The notes under the pieces: model-generated
What the model was told of the DNA's origin: nothing
The model's database searches: none
Seen by the model: the letters and a program-made list of their open reading frames with translations, nothing else
Made by a program: the position numbers and the translations under genes
Shown here: positions 24,182-32,780 of the stretch, in pieces
How positions within the stretch are numbered: the stretch's first letter is position 1
Layout: every line of letters starts with the position of its first letter
NCBI RefSeq assembly: GCF_900215205.1
Contig: NZ_OBDY01000006.1
Coordinates: 1 to 64,000, forward strand
Direction: 5' to 3'
DNA length: 64,000 nt
Source: Paractinoplanes atraurantiacus
GTDB lineage: Bacteria; Actinomycetota; Actinomycetes; Mycobacteriales; Micromonosporaceae

Positions 24182-25642
24182 ATGGCGACAGCACGTCAAT
24201 GGGTGGGGCTGGCCGTGCTGGCGCTGCCGTGCCTGCTCGTGTCGCTCGATGCCGAGGTGCTCAACCTGGCCGCGCCGCATCTCGCGGCCGATCTGCGGCC
24301 GAGCGGGGTCGAGCTGCTCTGGATCATGGACAGTTACGTGTTCGTGGTGGCCGGGGCCCTGATCGCGATGGGGGTGCTCGGTGATCGCATCGGGCGGCGG
24401 CGACTGCTTCTGATCGGTGGCGGGGCGTTCGGGGTGGCGTCGCTGGCGGCGGCGTTCGCGTCCACGCCGGGGCAGCTGATCGCGGCCCGCGTGCTGATGG
24501 GGCTGGCCGGGGCGTCGCTGATGCCGTCGACATTGGCGCTCATTCGGGCGATGTTCACCGACGCGCGGCAGCGGGGGATCGCGCTCGGGGTGTGGAGCGC
24601 CAGCTTTTCGCTCGGCGGCGTCATGTCGCCGCTTGTCGGCGGCTTTCTGCTCACGCATTTCTGGTGGGGATCGGTCTTCGTGATCGCCGTGCCGGTGACC
24701 GTGTTGCTGCTCGTTCTCGGGCCGGTGCTGCTGCCGGAGTCGCGGGATCGCACGGCGGGGCGCTTCGACTTTCCGGGAGCGGTTCTGTCGCTGATCGCGG
24801 TTCTGCTTTTCGTGTACGGACTGAAGGAGCTCGCCGCCGGGGGATGGCATCTCCGGCCGGTCGGCTCGGTGCTGGCGGCGGCGTTCGCCGGGTTCATTTT
24901 CGTACGCCGTCAGAAGCGCACGACCGCGCCATTGCTCGACCTGGCGATGTTCCGGTCGTCACGGGTGAGCGTGGCCCTGACCGGCAACGCGCTGTCGTAC
25001 TTCGTCCTCTACGGCACCCAGCTCGCCATCGCGCAATATCTGCAGCTCGTGCTCGGCATGAGCCCTCTCGAGGCCGGGCTGTGGACGCTGCCGTCGGTGC
25101 TGGCCTTCCTGGCGTCGTCGCTGCTGGGGCCGATGCTGGCGCGGTGGTTCCCGGCCGGCCGGGTGATCGCGGCCGGATTGGCGGTCATGAGTGCGGGATT
25201 CGTGGCGATGGCGTTCTCCGGGCTCGGTTTCGTGGTGGCCGGAACGGTGGTCTTCTCGATCGGGCTGGCCCCGGTCTACATCCTCAGCACCGATCTGGTG
25301 GTGTCGTCGGTCTCGCCGTCGCGGGCCGGAATGGCGGCGGCGGTCACCGAGACCGGATCCGAGCTGGGCGGGGCGCTGGGAATCGCCGTTCTCGGATCCG
25401 TCGGGGTGGCGGTCTACCGGCACGGCTTCTCCGGCGGCGGGACGCTCGCGGACGCGGCCGGCACCGTGAACGAGGGTGCTGCTCAGACCGCGTACATAAA
25501 TGGCTTCGCATTGGTGTCCGTTGTTTCCGCGGTGTCGGTGGCGGTGGCGGCCGTGCTGGCCTGGAAAGTGTTGCGGCCCACTTCCTTGCCGCCACAAGCG
25601 GATGACGTGAAACAGTCCGATGTAGTCTTGACCGTTCCGTGA
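24182..25642 (+). CDS. MFS drug/metabolite exporter, DHA2 family (EmrB/SmvA-like)
   Basis: The roughly 486-residue product has about 14 hydrophobic helices. The start of helix 1 carries LDAEVLNLAAPHLAADL, and the loop GDRIGRRRLLLIGG is the MFS motif A. The family exports drugs or toxic amphiphiles by proton antiport. ATG 24182 is preferred over the upstream GTG because AGGGG lies six bases before it. Regulation by the divergent CGNR protein is likely. Confidence 0.88.
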   Translation: MATARQWVGLAVLALPCLLVSLDAEVLNLAAPHLAADLRPSGVELLWIMDSYVFVVAGALIAMGVLGDRIGRRRLLLIGGGAFGVASLAAAFASTPGQLIAARVLMGLAGASLMPSTLALIRAMFTDARQRGIALGVWSASFSLGGVMSPLVGGFLLTHFWWGSVFVIAVPVTVLLLVLGPVLLPESRDRTAGRFDFPGAVLSLIAVLLFVYGLKELAAGGWHLRPVGSVLAAAFAGFIFVRRQKRTTAPLLDLAMFRSSRVSVALTGNALSYFVLYGTQLAIAQYLQLVLGMSPLEAGLWTLPSVLAFLASSLLGPMLARWFPAGRVIAAGLAVMSAGFVAMAFSGLGFVVAGTVVFSIGLAPVYILSTDLVVSSVSPSRAGMAAAVTETGSELGGALGIAVLGSVGVAVYRHGFSGGGTLADAAGTVNEGAAQTAYINGFALVSVVSAVSVAVAAVLAWKVLRPTSLPPQADDVKQSDVVLTVP

Positions 25643-25691
25643 TAATAGTTCTCCTATCTGAGTGATATTAAATGAACCGGGGGTAAACGCG

Positions 25692-26264
25692 ATGACTACG
25701 GCCGCCCACAAGGCGACGGTTTCGCGACGTCTCACCCAAGGAGACCTCGACCGCGACGACATCTGGGACCGCCTGGTCAAGCCCGGTGCCCGGCTGCCGT
25801 CGGTACCGCTGCTCGAGGCCGACCTGGGCCCCATCCACCTCGACCGGCTGCGCGCCACCGGCCCGATCGTGCTGGTCTTCTTCCGGTATGCCACGGACGA
25901 GGCGTCGAGCGCCGCCCTGGCCGATTATGAACATCGGCTGATGCCGGCCCTGGCCGAGACCGACGCCCACCTGGTCGCCGTGAGCCCGCAGATCCCGGAC
26001 CGGCTGGCCGAGATCAAGCGCCGCCACGACCTGAGCTACTTCGTGGCCTCCGACCCCCGGCACCTCCTGATCGACGCCTTCAACCTGGGCTTCCGCCAGC
26101 CGGGGGCCGAAAAGATCCTGGGCGCCAAGCGGTCGATCCTGCCGTTCCCGGCCGTCGTGATCGCCGACCGGGCCGGGGTGATCCGCTACGCCGACGTGCG
26201 TCCCGACGGCGCCTTCTACCCCGAGCCGTCCGAGATCCTGGCGGTCGTCAAAAGCATGGCCTGA
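25692..26264 (+). CDS. Peroxiredoxin-like (AhpC/TSA-type) protein lacking cysteines
   Basis: The 190-residue product has the thioredoxin-fold layout of AhpC/TSA-like proteins: GARLPSVPLLEADLGPIHL, then a beta strand IVLVFFRYATDEASSAAL, and later FPAVVIADRAGVIRYADVRP. At the position where family members carry the peroxidatic Cys, it has Ala/Ser, and the whole protein contains no cysteine. It cannot work by thiol chemistry, so it may be a binding or scaffold protein. GGGGGT precedes the ATG. The 49-base AT-rich gap before it may contain its promoter. Confidence 0.75.
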   Translation: MTTAAHKATVSRRLTQGDLDRDDIWDRLVKPGARLPSVPLLEADLGPIHLDRLRATGPIVLVFFRYATDEASSAALADYEHRLMPALAETDAHLVAVSPQIPDRLAEIKRRHDLSYFVASDPRHLLIDAFNLGFRQPGAEKILGAKRSILPFPAVVIADRAGVIRYADVRPDGAFYPEPSEILAVVKSMA

Positions 26265-26304
26265 ACATGAACGGAAGGTGGCCGAACGGGGTATAGCCTT
26301 TCGC

Positions 26305-27009
26305 ATGCGCCGAGATCAGGAACATGCGCTGGAAGTGCGGCTGGCGGTCGCGGCCGTCGGGGCCGTGGTACTGCTGGTGCCGTTCGCGGTGATCGCGGCC
26401 ATGGTCGTCGGCGACGTCGACTGGCTGCACGCGGTCGACCAGGACGTCTCGGTGTCGGTGCACGACGTCGCCCTCGGACATCCGGCCCTGGTCGACTTCA
26501 TGGCGGCGTGGTGCCTGGTGTTCGACCCGTGGGTGTGGCGCCTGGGCGCGCTCGCGCTGGTGATCTGGCTGGTGAGGCGGGGCTCGCGGCCGCTCGCGTG
26601 GTGGGTCGCCATCACGATGGCGGCGGGTGGGCTCCTCGGCGTACTGCTGAAACTGCTCTTCGAGCGGCACCGGCCGTCGTTCCTCGACCCGGTGGCCATG
26701 GCGGCGGGCTATTCGTTCCCGTCGGGGCACGCCCTGAACAACGCGCTCGGCGCGGCCGTCTTTCTGATGGTGCTGCTGCCGATGACGCGCCACCGGCCGC
26801 GCCTGCGCCTGGCCCTGCTCGTCGCGGGCATCGGCATCCCGTTCGTGACCGGCGTCTTCCGGGTCGGCCTGGGCGTGCACTGGGTCAGCGACGTGCTCGG
26901 CGGCTGGATCTTCGGCCTGGCCGTGGTCGCGGCCACGACCACGGCGTTCCTGGCCCGCCGCCGTCGCCGCCGGCGGCGCGAGGCCCTGACCGACGCCATG
27001 GCCCGGTGA
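26305..27009 (+). CDS. PAP2-superfamily membrane phosphatase
   Basis: The roughly 234-residue product has about six membrane helices and the three PAP2 active-site motifs: KLLFERHRP, YSFPSGHALNN and FRVGLGVHWVSDVLGG. It probably dephosphorylates a lipid phosphate such as undecaprenyl pyrophosphate or phosphatidic acid on the outer face of the membrane. The C-terminus is a run of arginines. The start may be GTG 26278 or ATG 26305; the latter matches where the membrane protein fold begins. Confidence 0.85.
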   Translation: MRRDQEHALEVRLAVAAVGAVVLLVPFAVIAAMVVGDVDWLHAVDQDVSVSVHDVALGHPALVDFMAAWCLVFDPWVWRLGALALVIWLVRRGSRPLAWWVAITMAAGGLLGVLLKLLFERHRPSFLDPVAMAAGYSFPSGHALNNALGAAVFLMVLLPMTRHRPRLRLALLVAGIGIPFVTGVFRVGLGVHWVSDVLGGWIFGLAVVAATTTAFLARRRRRRRREALTDAMAR

Positions 27010-27024
27010 CGCCGCCAACCGGCC

Positions 27025-28044
27025 CTATGGCTCGCTGACGATCTCCACCACCGGCACGATCCACTTCTCGGCGACGCCCCGGCGCTCCAGGGCGAACCGC
27101 ACCCACCGGCGCAGCGCACCGGGCAGCGCGGCCCGCTCCTCCGCCTCCAGGGCGACCTTCTCCTCGGGCAGCCAGTCGACCTGGAAGAACTGCACCCAGG
27201 CCGGGCTCCAGCTCAACGGGCCGCTGGTGAAGTAGCTGTCGCCGAAGTCGAGGAACAACTCGGCCAGGCGCCGCACGATCGGATCGCGCGTCTCGAACTC
27301 GTCCAGGATCCCGGCCCGCTCCGCCTCGTCCATCTCGGTCCGCTCGCGCGGGGCGGGCAGATGGTCCCGGCAGCGCGACCAGACCAGCGCCCGCAAGTCG
27401 GCGTAATCCTCGATGCCGGGCTGGAACGGGGCGTCGTCGGTGCCGCGCATCGCGTCGGCCAGCTCGGCCAGGATCTCCTCGACGGGATGCTCGCTGAGCG
27501 GCCGCTTCCAAGCCTCGAGGGCGTTCGGCTCGAGAATGGTCAGCCGCTCCGCCCAGACGATGCCGGTGAAGTAGACCTCGGCCATCAGGACGTGCGGCAC
27601 CAGGCCGTACTCGATGAACAGGACGTGCTCGCTGTCGTACGGGTCGACCGAGCGATAAGCCCGCGACGGCGTGAAGGCGGGTGAGCCGAACCACGTCGGC
27701 AGCGGCTGGCTCTCGAACAGCCGCTCGATGGTCTCGTCGAGCAGCTTCCACTCCTCGGGCGGCGCCATCCGGCGCAGCGCGGCCACGGCGGACAGGGCGT
27801 GCTCCGACGGCGTGGCCGCGGCGTGCCGCACCACGTCCAGGCAGAGCTGATGCTCCCCGGCGGCCCGCCACGCCTCGCCGAGCCACCCGCTGGCCCACTC
27901 CTCGACGTCGAGGATCGTGTCCTCGTCACCGAACGCGAGGGCATCCTGCACCATGTACTCGGTGATGGTCAGATCGCGTACGGGGTGCCCGACGCGTATC
28001 GACTTACCCCCGCTCGACTTACCCCGGCCACGGCTTCTCGGCAT
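27025..28044 (-). CDS. Hypothetical cytoplasmic protein
   Basis: I recognise no family. The 339-residue product has a short basic N-terminus (MPRSRGRGKSSGGKSIRVG) and then a mixed, acidic sequence rich in Trp and Glu, with no membrane segment or signal peptide. Codon use looks normal. It lies nine bases downstream of the S9 peptidase gene on the same strand, so the two are probably cotranscribed. Confidence 0.65.
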   Translation of the reverse strand: MPRSRGRGKSSGGKSIRVGHPVRDLTITEYMVQDALAFGDEDTILDVEEWASGWLGEAWRAAGEHQLCLDVVRHAAATPSEHALSAVAALRRMAPPEEWKLLDETIERLFESQPLPTWFGSPAFTPSRAYRSVDPYDSEHVLFIEYGLVPHVLMAEVYFTGIVWAERLTILEPNALEAWKRPLSEHPVEEILAELADAMRGTDDAPFQPGIEDYADLRALVWSRCRDHLPAPRERTEMDEAERAGILDEFETRDPIVRRLAELFLDFGDSYFTSGPLSWSPAWVQFFQVDWLPEEKVALEAEERAALPGALRRWVRFALERRGVAEKWIVPVVEIVSEP

Positions 28045-28053
28045 CCTGCGACT

Positions 28054-30039
28054 CTAGTGCAGCCGGCTCCACAGGAACTCCAAAGTGACGGCCCACAGTG
28101 TCGACGCCTGCTCGTTGTCGGCGGCCGCGCCGTGGCCGCCCTCGACGTTCTCGTAATACAGGGTCTCGTAGCCGTGCTCGCGCAGCCGGGCGGCCATCTT
28201 GCGGGCGTGCGCGGGGTGCACACGGTCGTCGCGGGTCGAGGTGATGAGCAGGATCGGCGGGTAGGGCAGACCGGGGCGGACATTCTCGTACGGGGAGAAG
28301 GTGCGCAGGAAAGCCCAGTCGGCCGGGTCGCCGGGGTCCCCGTATTCGGCGATCCACGACTTGCCGGCGAGCAATCGCGTGTATCGGCGCATGTCGAGAA
28401 TCGGGACCATGGCGACGATCGCGCCGAACAATTCCGGATAGCGGGTCAGCATGGCGCCCATCAGCAGGCCGCCGTTGCTGCCGCCCAGAGCGCCCAGCCG
28501 GTCGGGCGTGGTGAGGCCGCGAGCGACCAGGTCGGCGGCGACGGCCGCGAAATCCTCGAAAGCGCGGGGCCGGTTCTCCCGCAGGGCGGCGCGGTGCCAG
28601 GCCGGGCCGTATTCGCCGCCGCCGCGGATGTTCGCGACGACATGAGTGCCGCCGCGAGCCAGCCAGGCCCGGCCGAAAACGCCGCTGTATTCGGGTGTCT
28701 GCGGGATCTCGAATCCTCCGTACCCCTCAATGAGGGTCGGTCCCTCGGAGTCGCCGCCGATGACGAAATAGGGGACGCGGGTGCCGTCGGCCGAGGTGGC
28801 GAAGAATTGGCGCACCGACATGCCGTCGGCGTCGAAGAACGCCGGCTCCCGTTTGAGGACGGTGGTCGCGCCGCCGACCGTGCCCAGGCTGAGCGTGGCC
28901 GGTTGCAGAAAGCCTTCGGAGCAGATGAGGTACGAGTCGTGGCGGTCCGGATCGGAATCCTCGATCCAGGTGCTCGAGAAACCGGCCGCGTCCGGTAGAG
29001 GGCGGCGGCGCCATTCCGGCTCGTCCGGGGTCAGGATCTCCACATGACTGCGGACATCGGTCATCGTCACCAGGATCAGGTGGTGGCGGGTCCACGTGGT
29101 GGAGCTGAGCGACGTGCGGTCGTCCGGCCGGAACAGGAGCGTCAGATCGCGGTCGCCGGCGAGAAAGCGTACGAAATCAATCGCCAGTAAAGCGCCCGCC
29201 GGATGACCGAGCCACGGCGATCGGAGATGAATCACCATCCAGTCGCGGTGCACGCCATAGCCGGCGTCCGGCGGAATCTCTATCCGCACGAGCTCGCCGG
29301 ACGGCCGCAGAAGGAACTCCTCGCTGTGGTAGAAATCGATGCGGCGGGTGATGAAGTCGCGCTCGTAACCCTCAGTGGTGTCGTGCCAGGCGCCGACTTC
29401 GACGTCCTCCGCATTCCCTTCGAAGACCAACTCCGCTTCGGTGAGCGGCGTACCGCGCCGCCAGCGCCGGACGACGCGCGGATAACCGGACGAGGTCAGC
29501 GACCCCGGCCCGAAGTCGGTGGCGACGAAAATGTGGTCGGCGTCGATCCACCCGACGTGACTTTTCGCCTCCGGCAGCGTGAAGCCGGCGTCCACGAAGG
29601 CCCGGCCCACCAGATCGAATTCGCGCACCACAACGGCATCGGCGCCGCCACGGGAAAGGCGGACGAGGCAGCGGTCGTACGAGGGACGCAGCACCGTGAC
29701 GCCGCCCCACGTCCAATTCTCGCCCTCGGCCCGATTGAGCGCGTCGACGTCGAGGAGCACCTCCCATTCGGGTTCCTCGAGCCGGAACTGCTCGGCGGTG
29801 GTCCGCCGCCACAGCCCGCGCGGATGGTCGGCATCGGTCCAGAAGTTGTAATACAGCCCGTCCCCGCGCCACCCCGGCATCGGAATGCGCTCCTTGCTGT
29901 CGAGCACCTCCCGAATCGCCTCACGCAGCCGCCCGTCACCGCCGAGCGCCCCGAGCGATTCCGCATTGCGCTCGGCGACCCACCGCACCACATCGGGCCC
30001 GTCGAGTTCTTCAAGCCAGATGTACGGATCGTCAGGCAC
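28054..30039 (-). CDS. Prolyl oligopeptidase family serine peptidase (S9A)
   Basis: The 661-residue product has the N-terminal propeller of S9 peptidases (DDPYIWLEELDGPDVVRWV) and a C-terminal alpha/beta-hydrolase domain. The catalytic triad is Ser521 in GALGGSNGGLL, Asp604 in STRDDRVHP and His636 in EGGHGAAADN. There is no signal peptide, so it is likely cytoplasmic and trims proline-containing peptides. The GTG start lies only 26 bases from the tnpB stop of the mobile element, so its native promoter region has been interrupted or replaced. Confidence 0.88.
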   Translation of the reverse strand: MPDDPYIWLEELDGPDVVRWVAERNAESLGALGGDGRLREAIREVLDSKERIPMPGWRGDGLYYNFWTDADHPRGLWRRTTAEQFRLEEPEWEVLLDVDALNRAEGENWTWGGVTVLRPSYDRCLVRLSRGGADAVVVREFDLVGRAFVDAGFTLPEAKSHVGWIDADHIFVATDFGPGSLTSSGYPRVVRRWRRGTPLTEAELVFEGNAEDVEVGAWHDTTEGYERDFITRRIDFYHSEEFLLRPSGELVRIEIPPDAGYGVHRDWMVIHLRSPWLGHPAGALLAIDFVRFLAGDRDLTLLFRPDDRTSLSSTTWTRHHLILVTMTDVRSHVEILTPDEPEWRRRPLPDAAGFSSTWIEDSDPDRHDSYLICSEGFLQPATLSLGTVGGATTVLKREPAFFDADGMSVRQFFATSADGTRVPYFVIGGDSEGPTLIEGYGGFEIPQTPEYSGVFGRAWLARGGTHVVANIRGGGEYGPAWHRAALRENRPRAFEDFAAVAADLVARGLTTPDRLGALGGSNGGLLMGAMLTRYPELFGAIVAMVPILDMRRYTRLLAGKSWIAEYGDPGDPADWAFLRTFSPYENVRPGLPYPPILLITSTRDDRVHPAHARKMAARLREHGYETLYYENVEGGHGAAADNEQASTLWAVTLEFLWSRLH

Positions 30040-30065
30040 CCAGCCACCGTTACCTTTCAGTGCGC

Positions 30066-31436
30066 CTAAGCGAACACACGGTTGGTAGTCCTACCTTGCG
30101 ATAGGACGGTCCCGGTCTTACCAGCGGATGCCGAGCCGGGTTCACGCTTCAACGCCACCTGCCCGCGTACACGGGTCTTCTGGTCGGCTCCACGTGCTGC
30201 CACCGGGCCACTCCCGGCAGTGTCGATTCCCGCAGCCAGGGCGGCGAGATTGAGGGAGGCGTTACGGTCACGGTCGATGACCAGATCGCACGATTCGCAG
30301 GTGTACACGCGCTCGGACAGGGCGAGCTTGGTTTTCACCGCACCACATGCCGAACAGGTTTTCGAGGATGGATACCAGCGGTCGGCGATGAGCAACAGGC
30401 CGCCGTTCCAGGTCATTTTGTAGGCGAGTTGCCGGCGAATCTCGGCGAAGCCAGCGTCTGCGATGTGCCGGGCCAAGCGCCGGTTGGCGAGCATGCCGGT
30501 CACTTCGAGGTCTTCGATGACGACCGTGGCGTACGTGCGGGCCAGGCCGCTGGCGAGCTTGTGCAGCCCGTCACGACGGAGATGAGCGACGCGGGCGTGT
30601 GCGCGGCCGAGTCGGCTCGCAGCTCGGTCCCAGCGTTTTGATGGGCGGCGGCCGGCGCTCCGGTCGGGGCCGCTCTTTCGTGATAGTGCCCGGCCCAGCA
30701 CGCGGAGCCTGGCCTGGGCGGCCACCAGGTGTCTTGGGTTGTCGATCAGTGCGCCGGTGGACAACACGGCAAGGTGTTTGATCCCGACGTCGACACCCAC
30801 CACCGAGCCCGGCCGTGCCGGCGTCCGGTCGGCGCGTTCGACCTCGACGGTGAACGACACGTGCCAGCGGCCGCTGTCACGGCGAACCGTCGCGGACATG
30901 ATCCGGGCGGTGCCATTCTCGACGCGACGGACGAGCTTGCGGGCGGACTCGTGCAGCTTCAACCGGCCCAGCCTTGGCATCACTACATGCATGCGGTCCG
31001 ATTCAACCCGGATCGCTCCGGTGGTGAACCGCACGGACGGGGTGGTGCGGCGGCGGGACTTGAACCGAGGAAACCCGACCGGCCGACCAGCCCGCCTGCT
31101 CCTGCGCGAGTTGAACCAGTTAGTCAGCCCGCGGGCGAGGCCGTCGAGGCCGGTGTTGAACGCCTCCTTGGAGACCTCGGTCCACCACGGGGCGACGTCT
31201 CGTTTGGCGGCGTTCCATGCCCTACGCAGTCCGGCCAGCGACCACGACAGCAACGGCGTCAACTGCTCATCCGGCACGCCGTACGAACGCTCGGCAGCCC
31301 GCTGGTCCATGACCGCCTTCACCCGGGCCAATGCCCAGTTGTGCGCCACCCGGGCCGCCCCGGCATGTGCGTACGCATCACGCTCCTGGCTCGGGGTGAG
31401 GTCGAGTGCGAACCGATAGGCCTGGATCGCCTTCAT
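30066..31436 (-). CDS. tnpB: TnpB-type RNA-guided nuclease of an IS607-like element
   Basis: The 456-residue product matches TnpB (OrfB) of IS200/IS605/IS607 elements. The RuvC residues are Asp216 in VVGVDVGIKHLA, Glu308 in VVIEDL and Asp388/Asp390 in VIDRDRNASLNLA. The zinc finger CSAC (361-364) with CESC (380-383) is intact. The helix-turn-helix N-terminus reads YRFALDLTPSQERDAYAHAG. All key residues are present, so it could be an active nuclease. The omega RNA is expected from the 3' end of the gene. Start is ATG 31436; the upstream extension of the frame is the overlapping tnpA remnant in another frame. Confidence 0.9.
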   Translation of the reverse strand: MKAIQAYRFALDLTPSQERDAYAHAGAARVAHNWALARVKAVMDQRAAERSYGVPDEQLTPLLSWSLAGLRRAWNAAKRDVAPWWTEVSKEAFNTGLDGLARGLTNWFNSRRSRRAGRPVGFPRFKSRRRTTPSVRFTTGAIRVESDRMHVVMPRLGRLKLHESARKLVRRVENGTARIMSATVRRDSGRWHVSFTVEVERADRTPARPGSVVGVDVGIKHLAVLSTGALIDNPRHLVAAQARLRVLGRALSRKSGPDRSAGRRPSKRWDRAASRLGRAHARVAHLRRDGLHKLASGLARTYATVVIEDLEVTGMLANRRLARHIADAGFAEIRRQLAYKMTWNGGLLLIADRWYPSSKTCSACGAVKTKLALSERVYTCESCDLVIDRDRNASLNLAALAAGIDTAGSGPVAARGADQKTRVRGQVALKREPGSASAGKTGTVLSQGRTTNRVFA

Positions 31437-31639
31437 GCCGAGCCGGCCTTGTTCATCCCGCCTAAGCGAGCGAACCGGTCGCGGTGCTCGATCACGACGA
31501 TGGACGCGGTCGGGTTGCCTGGCGGGGCGGTGACCCGCTTCCAGCGCCTGATCCGCGGTGTGGGAACCGGCAGAGTTCCAGCCACGAATCGCCGCGACGA
31601 CGCGATGCCGGTCGGCTGCGCCCATTCGTCAAGGTGCAC
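31433..31639 (-). pseudogene. Shrunken tnpA (IS607 serine recombinase) remnant
   Basis: The 68-codon frame starts like IS607 TnpA (MHLDEWAQPTGIASSRRF, then GTLPVPTP, the MerR-like DNA-binding end). It then jumps to ASIVVIEHRDRFARLGG, which belongs to the middle of the serine-recombinase domain. The catalytic Ser segment and the C-terminal part are lost. It overlaps the tnpB start by four bases, the normal arrangement in IS607 elements. This element can no longer mobilise itself. Confidence 0.7.
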
Positions 31640-31673
31640 ATAGGCAGCATAGATGCCGCGCGAAGCGTAGAGG

Positions 31674-32258
31674 ATGCTTGATCTGTCAGCAGCTGACTAC
31701 CCTTTCGTCGTGTACACGGCCTTCCTGCTGTCCCGCCGCACGATGGTGAGCCCGAGCTACCACATGTTCATGGTGTTCGATCCGGCCTACGAGGAGCCGG
31801 CGGAGCTCGAGATCGCCATCTCGGCCGCGATCGCCGGCACAGTGGGCTGGGCCGAGGGGGTGGTGGCAGTCAGCACGGCGCAGGATCTGGCCCGGGTCAC
31901 CGTGGACATCGAGGTGCTGCCCGCGACGCCACCACCGGCCGACGTCTTCGCGGAGAATCGGCTGCTCGTGCCGACCGGCGCCCTGGCCGTCGACAAGTCC
32001 GCCGACTCCGAGTTCCACCTCGGCATCGCCTTGCCACCCGGGCCGGGCACGTACGGCGCCCGGCTCCTCGGGACCGGCCGCGCCGAGGCCCGGCGCGGCT
32101 GTGACGAGGCCTTCGCGCCCGGCTTCACCCACGAGAGCAGCGTGGCGGCGGTGGCCGGGCTCGCCGGGATCGAGCACTACCGGCTCCAGGTGTGGCACCT
32201 GTCGTCCGAGCCGGACTGGACCGAGGAGGACGATCAGCCGCGCCTCATGCCTGCGTAG
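31674..32258 (+). CDS. Hypothetical protein
   Basis: I recognise no family. The product (194 residues from this start, or 171 from ATG 31743) has MVSPSYHMFMVFDPAYEE near the N-terminus and ends with the acidic EPDWTEEDDQPRLMPA. No membrane segment or motif is seen. No ribosome-binding site supports either start, and the mobile element lies directly upstream, so expression is uncertain. Base composition and codon use are typical of the window. Confidence 0.5.
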   Translation: MLDLSAADYPFVVYTAFLLSRRTMVSPSYHMFMVFDPAYEEPAELEIAISAAIAGTVGWAEGVVAVSTAQDLARVTVDIEVLPATPPPADVFAENRLLVPTGALAVDKSADSEFHLGIALPPGPGTYGARLLGTGRAEARRGCDEAFAPGFTHESSVAAVAGLAGIEHYRLQVWHLSSEPDWTEEDDQPRLMPA

Positions 32259-32404
32259 ACGATCGCCAGCGTGCGGGTCCGCAGGTTGTCGTCCCACCGG
32301 CCCTGCAGCGCTCCCCGGCAGAGGCTGACCAGCAGGGCCATCACCTCGGGCAGCTCGACCGTCGCGGCCACGGTGCCGTCGGCATGGGCCCGCCGCAGCA
32401 GTGC
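32234..32404 (-). pseudogene. C-terminal fragment of a TetR-family regulator gene
   Basis: On the minus strand the frame reads LLRRAHADGTVAATVELPEV, then MALLVSLCRGALQGRWDDNL and RTRTLAIVYAGMRR, the typical C-terminal dimerisation region of a TetR subgroup. The N-terminal DNA-binding part is absent: upstream sequence switches abruptly at about 32404 to a different gene fragment. Its 3' end overlaps the hypothetical gene on the other strand. Confidence 0.6.
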
Positions 32405-32570
32405 TGGCGACGACGTGGTCGTCGAGACCCCGTTCGCCGCGCCCGGCCGACCCACCCGCATCGAGGGCAAGCACCAGGTCCTCGATTTCACGCGGAAGGG
32501 CCAGGCCGCTTTTCCCGTACGCTTCGACGACTGCCGACACATAGTCATCCACCAGACCGCCGACCCGGAC
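32403..32570 (+). pseudogene. Internal fragment of a SnoaL/NTF2-like gene
   Basis: The plus-strand frame reads DDVVVETPFAAPGRPTRIEG, then KHQVLDFTRKGQAAFPVRFD and HIVIHQTADPD, the middle of a SnoaL-like (NTF2-fold) protein. Both the beginning and the end of the gene are missing. It abuts the TetR fragment within two bases, so the junction is a recombination scar. Similarity stops at about 32570. Confidence 0.6.
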
Positions 32571-32730
32571 AACGGGCGCGACCGCCGCCCCGTCGAACTC
32601 ACCGTCCAGGCCGGCCTGGCGGGATCCATCTGGCGCCACGATGGCGAGGGGACACCGCGCCCTGCGGCGATCTCTCGAAGAGTCGAAGGCCAACAAGGTT
32701 GCCGGCTTCGGACGGTGCTCACCGGCGGAG
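32571..32730. other. Degraded intergenic sequence
   Basis: This stretch continues the SnoaL frame without recognisable similarity and leads to a hairpin that ends the minus-strand microprotein operon. Together with the two gene fragments to its left it forms about 470 bases of decayed DNA next to the IS607-like element. Confidence 0.5.
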
Positions 32731-32780
32731 CAGTGAAGATCAGGGCGCCACATTCTCGGCGCGCCAGCGGATCTTCACTG
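32731..32780 (-). terminator. Hairpin at the end of the GNAT-microprotein operon
   Basis: The perfect 11-bp arms CAGTGAAGATC (32731-32741) and GATCTTCACTG (32770-32780) enclose a GC-rich loop that can pair further (GGCGCC with GGCGCGCC). The stop codon of the 36-codon gene lies inside the upstream arm. This is the likely transcription end of the operon. Confidence 0.6.

Noticed and set aside
24170..25894. Minus-strand frames opposite the MFS gene
   Set aside because: They lack known motifs, and the plus strand encodes a typical 14-helix transporter.
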